A stretch of 64,000 bases of DNA from SB11 sp965249955 (GTDB lineage: Bacteria; Bacteroidota; Bacteroidia; UBA8524): NCBI GenBank assembly GCA_965249955.1, contig OZ252261.1, positions 744,001 to 808,000 of the forward strand, read 5' to 3'. The translations under genes were made by a program, and so were the position numbers. A model generated the notes under the pieces. It was not told the DNA's origin, did no database searches, and was given only the letters and a program-made list of their open reading frames with translations. This document shows positions 30,527-39,792 of this stretch, piece after piece. Within the stretch, counting starts at the first letter, position 1. Each line of letters opens with the position of its first letter.

Positions 30527-31732
30527 ATGAAAGCCTTAAAACCCAGCATATCTTACTTTGCTAAAACCAATTACAGAAACGAGCACACATTTTTTGGCCT
30601 TTATCAGCCCGACCGGATGGTGGGTATGTATGTCATTGGTAAAACCGGCACTGGTAAAACCAATCTCATTGAGACACTCTTGCTACAGGACATATACAGC
30701 TATCGAGGAGCATGTATCTTTGATATTGCCGGAGACCTTGCAAAGAAAATCCGCACAACAGTGCCTCCTCATTACCGTAAAGACATTATTATATTCGATG
30801 TTACCAATCCTTCTATTACATGCGGGTATAATCCGCTGTTAAAAATCCCTATTCAATATAGACATCTAGTAACATCCCATTTACTTGAGGTATTTGAAAA
30901 AGTTTGGGGTAGTCAATCGTGGGGTACACGCATTGAATACATACTCAGGAATGTGCTGCTTACTTTATTGGATCAGGAAACGGCGACCTTTTCTGATGTA
31001 CGGAGAGTATTAACAAATGAAGAATATCGTAATGAATGTATTAAGAAGCTTCGTTCTAAAGAAGTTGGGAATTTCTGGATACATGAATTTCCAAAATACG
31101 GTAAAACGGATTTGCTTCCGATATTCAATAAAGTTGGTAGCTTCTTAACTATTCCCATCATCAGAAAAATACTGGTGGAAAACACGGAACAAATTTCTTT
31201 TTCCCGTATTATCAATGAAGGGAAAATACTGGTAGTGAATATGGCAAAAGGAGCAATCGGCAGAGATGCCGCTCACCTTCTTGGTTCACTCATCCTCGGC
31301 ACGATTGCATCGGCGGGGTTTAGCCGTTCTTCCCTGCTGGAGTCAAACCGTAAGCCTTTTTACGTGTATTTGGATGAATTCCAAAACTATACCACCTTAT
31401 CACTGGTAGAAATGTTTTCGGAATTGAGGAAATTCAAAATTGGATTTATTGTTGCACACCAGTATCTAAATCAACTTACAGATAAAATTCGCGATGCTGT
31501 TTTTGGCAACATCGGCACAATTGTTTGTTTCCGTTTGTCATATCAAGATGCGCAATTTTTTTCCAAAGAAATGTACCCCGTCTTTGATGCCGAGGATTTT
31601 ATCAACTTAGAAAATTATTCTATTTTACTAAAGCTATTAATAGACGGTAAACCGTCGCTACCATTCTCAGCTATAACAATAACTCCGGGCGACTTGGATA
31701 TACCAAAAAGTGCAACTAAAGAATATGTTTGA
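30527..31732 (+). CDS. VirD4/TraG-like DNA-transfer ATPase
   Basis: A 401-residue P-loop ATPase. Walker A is GKTGTGKT (residues 38-45) and Walker B is VYLDEF (D283-E284). The DIAGDLAKKIR segment after the first strand and the later FIVAHQYLNQL sensor segment are typical of HerA/VirD4 coupling-type pumps. There is no N-terminal membrane anchor, so it may be a soluble TraG-like or DUF87-type ATPase of a mobile element. I chose the ATG at 30527 over a GTG at 30521. It begins a rightward run of element genes with the Dam methylase 44 bp behind. Confidence 0.85.
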   Translation: MKALKPSISYFAKTNYRNEHTFFGLYQPDRMVGMYVIGKTGTGKTNLIETLLLQDIYSYRGACIFDIAGDLAKKIRTTVPPHYRKDIIIFDVTNPSITCGYNPLLKIPIQYRHLVTSHLLEVFEKVWGSQSWGTRIEYILRNVLLTLLDQETATFSDVRRVLTNEEYRNECIKKLRSKEVGNFWIHEFPKYGKTDLLPIFNKVGSFLTIPIIRKILVENTEQISFSRIINEGKILVVNMAKGAIGRDAAHLLGSLILGTIASAGFSRSSLLESNRKPFYVYLDEFQNYTTLSLVEMFSELRKFKIGFIVAHQYLNQLTDKIRDAVFGNIGTIVCFRLSYQDAQFFSKEMYPVFDAEDFINLENYSILLKLLIDGKPSLPFSAITITPGDLDIPKSATKEYV

Positions 31733-31776
31733 AGCTGTTTACACTGATATAGTAATTATTCTAATAATTCTATTTC

Positions 31777-32574
31777 ATGTCCAAACAGCAAGATTCACCA
31801 ATTTCATATTACGGAGGCAAAAAGAATATGTTGGGAGCTATTCTGCCACTAATTCCTCCCCACAAAATCTATACGGAATCATTTTTTGGAGGTGGCTCAG
31901 TATTTTTTGCCAAAGAGCCGGTACAGCAGGAAGTAATCAATGACATCAATAACCTTGTTATCAACTTCTACAAAGTCATGCGGAGTGATTACACTGCTCT
32001 TAAACAAAAAATTGAGGAGACTCTGTTTTCACGTTCTGCGTACACAACAGCCCTTGTTGTATGCCGTATGCCCCATTTGTTCAATGAACTTACCCAAGCC
32101 TGGGGATTTTATGTGGCATGCAATATGGGCTTTGCGCACCTTATCGGATCGTGGGGATTCGATAAATACGGTCAACGGCAAAAGGCCTTTCTAAATAAGA
32201 AAATGAAGTTCACCGAATCAGTAGTTAAGAGAGTTGAGCATGCGACCATAGAATGTACAGATGCCTGCCATGTAATTAAACTCTATGACACCACAGATAC
32301 ATTCCACTATGTCGACCCCCCATACATAAGCACCTATCAAGGCCATTACAAGGGATATACGGAACACGATTATCGAATACTCTTGGAAACATTATCCACA
32401 CTACAAGGAAAATTTCTGCTGAGTTCCTACCCGTCAAATATTCTTACTGAATTCACTCAAAAATACGGTTGGTATTCAAAATCATTTACCAAAACCTTAA
32501 ACGTGCCGAAAATTAAAAAAGGAGGCACACGACCTATTAAAACAGAAGTATTAACTGCAAATTACCCATTATGA
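31777..32574 (+). CDS. DNA adenine methyltransferase (Dam/D12 class)
   Basis: A 265-residue N6-adenine methylase. SAM motif YYGGKKNML is at the N-terminus, the FFGGGSVFF block follows, and the catalytic motif DPPY is at residues 180-183. The usual partner restriction enzyme is absent, so this is an orphan methylase of the kind carried by plasmids and phages to protect or mark their DNA. It sits between the VirD4-like ATPase and three unknown element genes. Confidence 0.93.
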   Translation: MSKQQDSPISYYGGKKNMLGAILPLIPPHKIYTESFFGGGSVFFAKEPVQQEVINDINNLVINFYKVMRSDYTALKQKIEETLFSRSAYTTALVVCRMPHLFNELTQAWGFYVACNMGFAHLIGSWGFDKYGQRQKAFLNKKMKFTESVVKRVEHATIECTDACHVIKLYDTTDTFHYVDPPYISTYQGHYKGYTEHDYRILLETLSTLQGKFLLSSYPSNILTEFTQKYGWYSKSFTKTLNVPKIKKGGTRPIKTEVLTANYPL

Positions 32575-32674
32575 AATTATTCGAATTCTCACACCATCCC
32601 ACATAACAATAGCATTCCAGAGTTTTCATGGATCGCACGAAAGAGATCATTTTCTCAATTAAATACTTAAAACC

Positions 32675-33010
32675 ATGAACACAGAAAACAAAGAATTAAT
32701 GAAGCATTTTGCTTCCATCTTGCGTAAGCGCGCAAATGAGGAAAAGGAACCGCAACGGAAAATTAACCCTTCAATTCTCTATCTTCTCTCCCGTCGGGAT
32801 ATCGTCGCCATTGTAGGCGAAATGTACAAGGGTAACGTCCCTGGAAATCCAGATTTGGCGGTACTTGAAAATAATGAGTTGCTGAGACTCATCCCAGACG
32901 ATCTTTTTATTATCTCCCATGTTCTAAATGGGTGGTGCCAAAAATTACTTGAGGTACAAGAAACCGAACAATCAACAGAACACGAGGAGGGTTCAGAATA
33001 TGAGGATTAG
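32675..33010 (+). CDS. Element protein of unknown function (111 aa)
   Basis: A soluble helical protein with a basic first half and a strongly acidic tail (EQSTEHEEGSEYED). It overlaps the next gene by 11 bp. Not recognised. Confidence 0.6.
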   Translation: MNTENKELMKHFASILRKRANEEKEPQRKINPSILYLLSRRDIVAIVGEMYKGNVPGNPDLAVLENNELLRLIPDDLFIISHVLNGWCQKLLEVQETEQSTEHEEGSEYED

Positions 33011-33611
33011 AACACTCTCTATTTTGGTTAGAATGCTAAAAAATTATCAAAAACTTTTAGCAGTATCTGAAACCAAAGCTAGTCACTTTTGGATATCATA
33101 CTTTATGAAAGAAGAGTTACTTTCTATGATGCCTCTCGACGCACAACTATGGGTTACTAAAGAAAAAACAATGCCTTCCTACAAGACCCTTATAGATTTA
33201 GTTGAAGGAGAGGAGCGTATCGTTGAGTATATGATTACAAAATTAGAATCAGGTCTCCCTCAGCAAAGACAGCATTTATCAGCTACTCTTGTACGCGAAG
33301 CACTGACTCAATTAGGTCTTCATGACCATTATCTACTTAGCAAGAAAGGAAATGAGTATGATGAATATGATATTTCAAACTCAATGGTTATTCTCTTTAA
33401 AGCAGGTTTTGTCTATCCAGTATGGGGCTTCTTTAACTGCGACGTTGAGCCTGATGATATCTTTGAAGTTACATCACTCCCACCTGTCTTCTACGATACA
33501 AAAGCGGAAGCAGAGGAAATGTTTAAAATCCTTACAGAGGAGGAATATTTCTCAGATAGTCAAGTCAAAATTTTATCGAGTGAATACGTTACTAATCAAA
33601 AGCATCTATGA
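33000..33611 (+). CDS. Element protein of unknown function (203 aa)
   Basis: I chose the ATG at 33000, which follows a GAGGAGGG purine stretch and overlaps the upstream stop. The frame itself is open from 32928. The protein is helical in its first half and mixed in its second (SMVILFKAGFVYPVWGFFNC). It ends in ATGA overlap with the next gene. Not recognised; operon position suggests an element-specific role. Confidence 0.6.
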   Translation: MRIRTLSILVRMLKNYQKLLAVSETKASHFWISYFMKEELLSMMPLDAQLWVTKEKTMPSYKTLIDLVEGEERIVEYMITKLESGLPQQRQHLSATLVREALTQLGLHDHYLLSKKGNEYDEYDISNSMVILFKAGFVYPVWGFFNCDVEPDDIFEVTSLPPVFYDTKAEAEEMFKILTEEEYFSDSQVKILSSEYVTNQKHL

Positions 33612-34030
33612 AAAAGCGGATTTTTAGTAACAAGTTCAAAGCCATAGATATGGCTAAATGGCTTAACTTCATTGACAGGAACAAAAGCTATACGTACGAA
33701 ATATGTCATCATGGCAATCACCAGTTTAGGGTTACAGAAATTGAAACAACCCACAAGAAACCAAGTAACTGGCTTGATATTCTTCCGCTAAATTATGCTC
33801 AAATGAGTTATGATCATTTAGCAAGCATTTTTTCCGATGATGATCCCCTCTCTCACATGGAAGACATTAGAGGAATGTTTTCTATCGTGAATAATCAAGT
33901 ATTACAATTTATTCTCCAAGAAAAAATACCCCTTGAAAAGTTTCTTAGAAAAGAACTTGCTTCAAGAGGGTATGATGACCGGAATATCTTTATTGGCTTT
34001 GATGCTGCAAAGAAGTTTTGGTTAAAGTAA
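33608..34030 (+). CDS. Element protein of unknown function (140 aa)
   Basis: A basic-to-neutral protein starting MKKRIFSNKFKAIDMAKWLN, coupled to the upstream gene by ATGA overlap. A strong terminator begins 24 bp after the stop, marking the end of the 30.5-34.0 kb gene run. Not recognised. Confidence 0.6.
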   Translation: MKKRIFSNKFKAIDMAKWLNFIDRNKSYTYEICHHGNHQFRVTEIETTHKKPSNWLDILPLNYAQMSYDHLASIFSDDDPLSHMEDIRGMFSIVNNQVLQFILQEKIPLEKFLRKELASRGYDDRNIFIGFDAAKKFWLK

Positions 34031-34054
34031 ATGTTCTTTTAGTCAAAAATCACA

Positions 34055-34082
34055 AAAGCAATGGGAAACTCCATTGCTTTTT
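34055..34082 (+). terminator. Terminator ending the 30.5-34.0 kb gene run
   Basis: Perfect 10-bp stem AAAGCAATGG / CCATTGCTTT with a 6-base loop and a T-run. Confidence 0.8.
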
Positions 34083-34150
34083 ATATTCTATATATTCTCA
34101 AAAGAGATAGTATCTTCGTAAGAGTAAAAATATTATAGCGTTAGCAATTC

Positions 34151-34268
34151 CCGCGACCTCAGAAACTGCGACCTTCTAAAAGTGTACAGGGAACTTAGCA
34201 AAACGCCTACGGTATGCGTGGGCTTTGGCTTTGTCTGTACACGGGGTGTCGCAGCCCTTGAGGTCGGG
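34151..34268. repeat. Long interrupted inverted repeat upstream of LytTR gene
   Basis: Three blocks pair in order across about 118 bp: CGACCTCA with TGAGGTCG, CTGCGAC with GTCGCAG, and GTGTACAG with CTGTACAC. The 50-base centre contains a smaller ACGCC...GCGT stem. The paired blocks are separated by unpaired stretches, as in a folded RNA or a hairpin recombination site. It lies between a terminator and the LytTR gene start, so it could be its leader or a separate structured element. Confidence 0.6.
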
Positions 34269-34302
34269 CATTTGCTTTTGCCCCACGCTCTTTATTTACA
34301 GC

Positions 34303-34686
34303 ATGGGACAGCAATTGTGTCCTATGCCTGCACAACCATATATACCACCCATTAAAATTGCTCTACCAACAGTAAAGGGACTGGTATTTTTTACACTGAC
34401 CGACCTTCTTTATTTTGAAGCTGACGACAAAGAGTGTGTATTGTGTTATCAGGAAAAAGGCACTATTAAAACCGTTACTGTGTTTAAAGGAATCACTGCA
34501 TTAGAACGAAAGCTATCGCAATACGGATTTTTATTAGTGCGTCGTGAGATACTTATTAATACCTTTCATATACAGGTTTTAACAACTGACAAAACCCTTG
34601 TTATGACCGATGGTAAAAGCATTCATCCTTCACTTAGAAAAATAAGGCAGGTGGAGACGTATATCGAAAAACACTTTGGTATATAA
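34303..34686 (+). CDS. LytTR-domain transcriptional regulator
   Basis: A 127-residue stand-alone LytTR DNA-binding protein. The family pattern is seen in IALPTVKGLVFFTLTDLLYF, VTVFKGITALERKLSQYGF and LVRREILINTFHI, and the terminal SLRKIRQVETYIEKH helix is present. There is no receiver domain, so it is not a classical response regulator. I chose the ATG at 34303; an upstream frame to 34225 is protein-unlike. A large inverted repeat lies directly upstream and may be part of its control. Confidence 0.82.
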   Translation: MGQQLCPMPAQPYIPPIKIALPTVKGLVFFTLTDLLYFEADDKECVLCYQEKGTIKTVTVFKGITALERKLSQYGFLLVRREILINTFHIQVLTTDKTLVMTDGKSIHPSLRKIRQVETYIEKHFGI

Positions 34687-34798
34687 AACACTCGCGCATA
34701 ATTCCCTATCGCTCATTATATAAATCTTTACGCTTACGGACTTTTTATAAATACCCTGTGTACACCGCATACATTCGGTAATATTTTATTGTAAAAGT

Positions 34799-35155
34799 AT
34801 GAAACAGCTAACTATTATTTCTTTTGTTTTGGTCATTGTATTAAGTTCCTGCTTCGGTGTGCATACAGGAACGTTTCAATCTTCTGCACAGCTTAGTTCT
34901 GGTAATTACAAAGTTGTAAAGCGTGGTGTTCAGGGTAAGGCAACTTCCACTGTTGTGTTTTTTATAGGTGGTTTTACCAAGGAGGCTTTAGTGGCTAAAG
35001 CCAAAGAAAACCTTATGCAAGAACATAAGGTAACGGATACACAACTGTTGGCTAATGTGGGTGTGGATTGGAGAATTATTGCTACTCCTGTCTATTTAGC
35101 CATGTGGCAACGACAATGTACGGTTACGGCAGATATTATTGAATTCACTAAATAA
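34799..35155 (+). CDS. DUF6567-like lipoprotein (118 aa)
   Basis: A lipoprotein signal (IVLSSC, lipidated Cys about residue 18) is followed by a small domain with NYKVVKRGVQGKATSTVVFF and GGFTKEALVAKAKENL. This is the pattern of DUF6567 and related Bacteroidota lipoproteins of unknown role. It is 7 bp from the next lipoprotein gene. Confidence 0.68.
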   Translation: MKQLTIISFVLVIVLSSCFGVHTGTFQSSAQLSSGNYKVVKRGVQGKATSTVVFFIGGFTKEALVAKAKENLMQEHKVTDTQLLANVGVDWRIIATPVYLAMWQRQCTVTADIIEFTK

Positions 35156-35162
35156 CTAGGGT

Positions 35163-35711
35163 ATGAAGTTGTATCTATTTTCTTTTGTTACAATAGGGTT
35201 GTTTGTATCGGTTGGATGCGGAACTAAGGAGTTGAGTAGGAATAAGGCGGAAGCATTAATCACCGAATACTTTCATTACCCCAACGTGGAGGTAAACAGA
35301 CGCGATGCCAGTTCTGACAATGGCAGGAAAAACATACAGTGGCTAGAGAACAACGGGTATTTAGTTTCCAAAGGCTTACTTGGGTATTCTGAAACACCTT
35401 CTGCTATACCCTATAAAGTACCTGCTATGGGTAATTCAGGTGTTCCAAGTTTTGCTACTAATATGAGACGGTTTAAAGAGGTTACAGGTATTCGATATGA
35501 TACTCCTGATAAGACAAAAGCAACCGTAGAGTTTATGGTAGAACGATATAACATTACTCCGTTTGGGAAGTATCGCTTTTCTGATAATGAGGAGGTGAAA
35601 TATGAGGTAACGATTGAAAGGTATGATGACGGGTGGCGAATTACTACGCCGAATAAGAAAGATTATACGGTAGCTGATTTTCCTGATGCTGAGGAGTTTA
35701 AAGAGAATTAA
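35163..35711 (+). CDS. Putative lipoprotein (182 aa)
   Basis: The N-terminus (LFVSVGCGTKEL) is a lipoprotein signal with Cys near residue 19. The body is mixed alpha/beta, rich in acidic and aromatic residues, and unrecognised. It is coupled to the preceding lipoprotein gene and followed by a terminator at 35740-35769. Confidence 0.65.
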   Translation: MKLYLFSFVTIGLFVSVGCGTKELSRNKAEALITEYFHYPNVEVNRRDASSDNGRKNIQWLENNGYLVSKGLLGYSETPSAIPYKVPAMGNSGVPSFATNMRRFKEVTGIRYDTPDKTKATVEFMVERYNITPFGKYRFSDNEEVKYEVTIERYDDGWRITTPNKKDYTVADFPDAEEFKEN

Positions 35712-35739
35712 GGATTGTAATGCAATTGATAGGGCACCG

Positions 35740-35769
35740 GCCTGTTCTGATTTCAGGGCAGGCTTTTTT
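35740..35769 (+). terminator. Terminator after the lipoprotein pair
   Basis: Interrupted stem GCCTG..CTG / CAG..CAGGC followed by six T residues, 29 bp past the stop codon. Confidence 0.65.
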
Positions 35770-35840
35770 ATTTTTTCTTGATAAAATCTTGATATGTAAT
35801 TGAAGGAGGCTTGGTATGGTAATGCTAAACCAAGTCCTTT

Positions 35841-36566
35841 ATGAAAGAACAACTTAATCTATTTGAACAATTATTAAAGCAATTTTCAGGACATCCGCCT
35901 GAACGTGTATTTGATGATTTCCTTTCGGTTGCTATTTGTATTTTAGCTGCCGATTCCCCACAGCAAACTTCGGTATCGTTTAATTTTGAGCAATGGTACG
36001 CTGAAGTTTCTAAACCATATTCCCGGCAGGAACAGAAGATTTTTCCGTTTCTATTACACGTCCTGATGGATGAGGTACAACAAAGAGTTAAAGTTTCGAA
36101 TGAGCCTGACGTATTGGGAGAATATTACCACGAGTATTGTTCATCTCAGGATGAACCTCCGTTGCCACCGTATAATGTGCTTTTGGTTATTGCATCTATA
36201 CTATCGGAACGAGATGCAGATATAAGGTCTCCTAACTTTTTAGTACCTGATTGTCAAAGCGGCGGTTTATTATCAGCACTATATTCTGTTTTTAAAGAAG
36301 GTCATATGTACTATGGTTTTGAGCATAATCCCGTATATGCAAAAATGGCTGCCATTAATTTATTTTTATGGGGTGTAGCGGATGCGGAGATTTTGTGTTT
36401 TGGTTCTAATGACGATTTCTTAATCAGTTACCGAATAAGTGGCTCTGCTCAAAGGTTTACGATTATTACACATCCTGAAGATTCTGAGCTTTGGCTTGCT
36501 AAAAATGCCGAGGGAATCGATTTGAATATTGTTTCTCTGTCTCACGTTCCATTTAAGCCGCAGTAG
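35841..36566 (+). CDS. Degenerate N6-DNA-methylase-like protein
   Basis: A 241-residue protein resembling the core of N6 adenine methylases found on Bacteroidota elements. DVLGEYYHEYC precedes a SAM-binding loop (NFLVPDCQSGGLLSALYSVF, where active enzymes have DPACGSG) and YYGFEHNPVYAKMAAINLFL for the second strand. The catalytic NPPY/DPPY is absent (THPED appears near the place). It is probably an inactive, possibly DNA-binding or anti-restriction derivative. Its stop codon lies within a terminator hairpin. Confidence 0.62.
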   Translation: MKEQLNLFEQLLKQFSGHPPERVFDDFLSVAICILAADSPQQTSVSFNFEQWYAEVSKPYSRQEQKIFPFLLHVLMDEVQQRVKVSNEPDVLGEYYHEYCSSQDEPPLPPYNVLLVIASILSERDADIRSPNFLVPDCQSGGLLSALYSVFKEGHMYYGFEHNPVYAKMAAINLFLWGVADAEILCFGSNDDFLISYRISGSAQRFTIITHPEDSELWLAKNAEGIDLNIVSLSHVPFKPQ

Positions 36567-36572
36567 CGGCTT
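36555..36572 (+). terminator. Terminator overlapping the stop codon
   Basis: Perfect 7-bp stem AAGCCGC / GCGGCTT with loop AGTA, followed by TCTATTTT. The TAG stop lies inside the hairpin. Confidence 0.65.
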
Positions 36573-36877
36573 TCTATTTTGGTGGGGATTAACCAGGCTA
36601 CAATTGTTCCCTCTTTGCAGGCGGTGTGCTGCTCTTTATACTTTTCTCAGTATTCTTTTTCCCTATTCACATCATAGGGTTTGTCTCCTGAACTTTCGTG
36701 GCTTATCCGGGTGTGTTTCTGTTTTGGTAGTGGTTCATATGTGTCGGACGTGTCGTTGTAGAGGGTGCAGAGAATGTGTAACCAATGCTTGCGGGCAATT
36801 CCTAGTTGCGCCCTTTCTTTTCTTCCACCTCTGTGGTTATGCCTGTCAATCACATCAACCATTAACATCTTAAAATC
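36573..36877 (+). other. 305-bp non-coding, T/G-rich stretch
   Basis: Between a terminator and the DUF2958-like gene. The only open frames (plus 36529-36873, minus 36647-36868) encode protein-unlike, Cys- or His-rich sequence. The composition differs from the flanks. It may be a leader or a small RNA; nothing specific is recognised. Confidence 0.4.
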
Positions 36878-37186
36878 ATGAAACTTATTACACCTGAATT
36901 ACAAGCTCACTTTTTGGAAATCGGCGAACAAGCTGAGGAAAGCGACCCTATCATTGTTGCTAAGTTCTTTAATCCTTGCGGCTCTCAAACATGGTGGGCG
37001 AATAGTTACGACCCTGAATACAATATTTGTTTCGGGTATGTAACGGGTATGTTTGTGGATGAACTGGGCAGCTTCTCTATTGATGAAATGGAGGCACTGC
37101 GGCTGCCGTTTGGACTGAACATTGAACGTAACTTGTACTTTGATGAATGCAAGCTATCGGATGTGAAATCGGGGAAGGTAAAATAA
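36878..37186 (+). CDS. DUF2958-like protein
   Basis: A 102-residue protein with the family pattern MKLITPELQAHFLEIGEQ, VAKFFNPCGSQTWW, YNICFGYVTGMF and LGSFSIDEME. DUF2958 proteins are common on plasmids and integrative elements; the function is unknown. It has its own terminator and marks the end of the element backbone block. Confidence 0.85.
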   Translation: MKLITPELQAHFLEIGEQAEESDPIIVAKFFNPCGSQTWWANSYDPEYNICFGYVTGMFVDELGSFSIDEMEALRLPFGLNIERNLYFDECKLSDVKSGKVK

Positions 37187-37201
37187 CCTTCGAGTTACTC
37201 T

Positions 37202-37231
37202 AAACGCTCAACTAAAGTTGAGCGTTTTTAA
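37202..37231 (+). terminator. Terminator after the DUF2958-like gene
   Basis: Perfect 11-bp stem AAACGCTCAAC / GTTGAGCGTTT with a 4-base loop, followed by TTA. Confidence 0.85.
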
Positions 37232-37248
37232 CATATATCATAAAAAAT

Positions 37249-39729
37249 TTACTTATTTATATCTGTCATAAATAAATTAGCCAAAGAAGAGACTCCATTA
37301 ATACTGGGTAGGGAATTTCTTATTATGTTTTTTATCTTATTTTTAAGAATTAAAACATCTTGCCACTCTACATCCATTTCACTAGCCAAGTCTTTTCTTG
37401 ATTTCCAATTAGACACTTTAGCATTAATAATGAATATACATACCACGTATGGAACTTGAATTTTCCTCACATCTCCTTTACGTTCTTTCAATATACATTT
37501 AAGACGATTATCACATAAATCAATTATTAACTGGTAATAATTGATTAAATTTTTTATTCCAAATTCATTGATGTTAGAAACTATTTTATCAACTAAATGC
37601 TCTTTTGCATCTTTAATTCCGACTTCAAAATCTGTACTTTCAGGTTTCTTTGCAGACGAAATACCAAGTTTTTCAGGATGTTCCCACGCTTCAATAATTT
37701 GCAAGGTAATTCTATTGTTTGTATAGGTATTTACATCTTGGGGAGGAAAGGAAATAGGAAAAAGTGAAATTATATAATCAATAACTTCCTTACTCTTATC
37801 ACCATAACTTCTAACGCTTAGAATATCAATAATGGAATCGAAGGCAAACAAAAGAGCTGACAAATCCCTTATGTCATCCCAATTACCTTCCAAAAGCTCA
37901 TAACCATCACCGCCAAAATTTTGAGGAACTTCTTCAAACTTTTCCTGTACAATTTTGACGCTATCCATTCGAAAAACCGAAGCATTTTTATGATCAGTCC
38001 GCCTATCAAGTGTTATCTCTTCTATCATTGTTGCTGAAATAGTAAATCTCAAAGCATCCTTACCTTTATTTAGACTCAATTCTTTCCATCCCCTTATCAT
38101 ATCCTTCCATAAACCAACAACACACTCATCATTAATATCAGTACTATTCTCTTGATGTTCATACTTTATGGAACGTGACGCCATCCCAAAAGAAGTTAAT
38201 GACAATACGGCAGTTCCAGGGTCATCTGCTAAACCACTTGCATATCTTGCAGACCATCTGTTTTTAATTTGTGGGCCATCACTAAGCAAAGCCAACAATA
38301 AAGTAGGTCCTATTCCTCTAATTAAATCTCCAATTGGCTCTTGCCTTGCTAAATCTTCACATATCAAGGCTGTCATTGCTAACCATCCATTTGGAGCAAG
38401 AATAGCTAGGCTTCTCTGACAAACAGATATGTACTCAAACCAATTTTTTTCAGTGGATAATACGCTCTCTAGACCATATTGAATAATTTGATTTCTATCC
38501 AATAACCATCTATGATGTTTATTCTGAATAAGGTTATACCATTTACCAGCAAAAAAAACAGAAACCCTCAATTCATTATTTACTCTATTTAACACCCCAT
38601 TTTCATTCTTTGAGCTAAAAGCAACATCATTTAATACCCCAGCAACAACAATCGGTAATTGCTCCACATTACCATCACTTGCTAAATACCCCCCCAATTT
38701 CTTAAGCAAAAAATTATGTTCAGAAACAGATAATCCTAATTCAGGAAAAACTAAAACATCCACACCATGATTTGTTTTACTCTCCTTGTATACATAAGCA
38801 ACAAGCCGATTTAAAAAATCTTCTCCATGCTCTGCTTCTTCTTCATTACTATTTTTTGACACTTTTATATTATTGCCCTTTTCAATAGCTTTTATTTGAA
38901 AATAATTTGTGTGGTGATTTATATCATCCATTGTAATGAATAAGTCCTCATCCACCCTTTTAGGATAAGGTACTGCTAAAATATTCAATCGTTGCTTATG
39001 ATTATTTAACCATGGAAATGTCCTCCACATTACCTCAACTTCCGATATGTGAAATGTTAAATACAGGGACAACCCACGTATTACTAAACCTGACTGTGGC
39101 GTCCTCATTTTGGGAAGGACAATTCCCATAAACTTCGGTATTACACTTAATGACCCCTTATTATTTAATAAAAGATTTGCTACAGCATGAAAAAGCTTTA
39201 AGCGTTCCTTTTCCGCTTTAACATTTTGACCAATAGTACCTAAACCTCTACCACAAGTATCTGCTACTGCTAAAATTACAATTAAAGCAATTAAAAACTC
39301 TTTAGCCTTTTTGTTATTGTGTATATTAGTGTCATCAATTATTCTTAAATCATTAACATCGATTTCATTCCACCCTGCTTCAATAATTTCAAAATACGAT
39401 TTACTAAACTTAAAATCAGGTATTAAATTCCGACTTTTTCTTTTTCCTTTCCGAACAAGAATATTACTAGAAAAATCCGTCCATATCTCGGCATCCTTTT
39501 CAACAGAAGTTTGCCAATCGTTTCTATCCCAAGGCACACCTATTCCATTATCTGTAAGGCACACCTTATAGCCTCCTGTTCGAATTAGGACAGTTGAAAT
39601 CAAAGCAAAAGTGTCTGGAGGCCAATTAAACCAATCGTTAATCTCCCCCCAAGAGGGCATTATGCTTTTAGCAATTTGATGAAGAGTTATTTTTTCAAAC
39701 ATAGCAATCCAATTAAAAAAACTGAACAA
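37249..39729 (-). CDS. Large nitrilase-fold (C-N hydrolase) domain protein (826 aa)
   Basis: The centre carries a carbon-nitrogen-hydrolase triad: Glu330 in DVLVFPELGLS, Lys404 in QNKHHRWLLD, and Cys457 in MTALICEDLAR. About 310 residues of unrecognised sequence precede it and about 350 helical residues follow. Nitrilase-like domains occur in bacterial defence proteins (for example fused to reverse transcriptase in DRT/UG1), but no RT motif is present here. A second ATG at 39702 is equally possible. It stands alone, divergent from a membrane coiled-coil gene, with a 14-bp stem hairpin between them. The domain call is good; the role is unknown. Confidence 0.72.
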   Translation of the reverse strand: MFSFFNWIAMFEKITLHQIAKSIMPSWGEINDWFNWPPDTFALISTVLIRTGGYKVCLTDNGIGVPWDRNDWQTSVEKDAEIWTDFSSNILVRKGKRKSRNLIPDFKFSKSYFEIIEAGWNEIDVNDLRIIDDTNIHNNKKAKEFLIALIVILAVADTCGRGLGTIGQNVKAEKERLKLFHAVANLLLNNKGSLSVIPKFMGIVLPKMRTPQSGLVIRGLSLYLTFHISEVEVMWRTFPWLNNHKQRLNILAVPYPKRVDEDLFITMDDINHHTNYFQIKAIEKGNNIKVSKNSNEEEAEHGEDFLNRLVAYVYKESKTNHGVDVLVFPELGLSVSEHNFLLKKLGGYLASDGNVEQLPIVVAGVLNDVAFSSKNENGVLNRVNNELRVSVFFAGKWYNLIQNKHHRWLLDRNQIIQYGLESVLSTEKNWFEYISVCQRSLAILAPNGWLAMTALICEDLARQEPIGDLIRGIGPTLLLALLSDGPQIKNRWSARYASGLADDPGTAVLSLTSFGMASRSIKYEHQENSTDINDECVVGLWKDMIRGWKELSLNKGKDALRFTISATMIEEITLDRRTDHKNASVFRMDSVKIVQEKFEEVPQNFGGDGYELLEGNWDDIRDLSALLFAFDSIIDILSVRSYGDKSKEVIDYIISLFPISFPPQDVNTYTNNRITLQIIEAWEHPEKLGISSAKKPESTDFEVGIKDAKEHLVDKIVSNINEFGIKNLINYYQLIIDLCDNRLKCILKERKGDVRKIQVPYVVCIFIINAKVSNWKSRKDLASEMDVEWQDVLILKNKIKNIIRNSLPSINGVSSLANLFMTDINK

Positions 39730-39792
39730 ATATTAGCTTGCACAACTAATATACAAATCAAAATAAATATTAACCAAATATTATTTATTGCT

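Noticed and set aside
35436..35852. Minus-strand 138-aa open frame
   Set aside because: Shadow of the lipoprotein gene, terminator and N6-methylase start on the plus strand.
36647..36868. Minus-strand 73-aa open frame with His/Arg-rich sequence
   Set aside because: No plausible protein pattern and it lies opposite other weak frames in a non-coding stretch; treated as chance.
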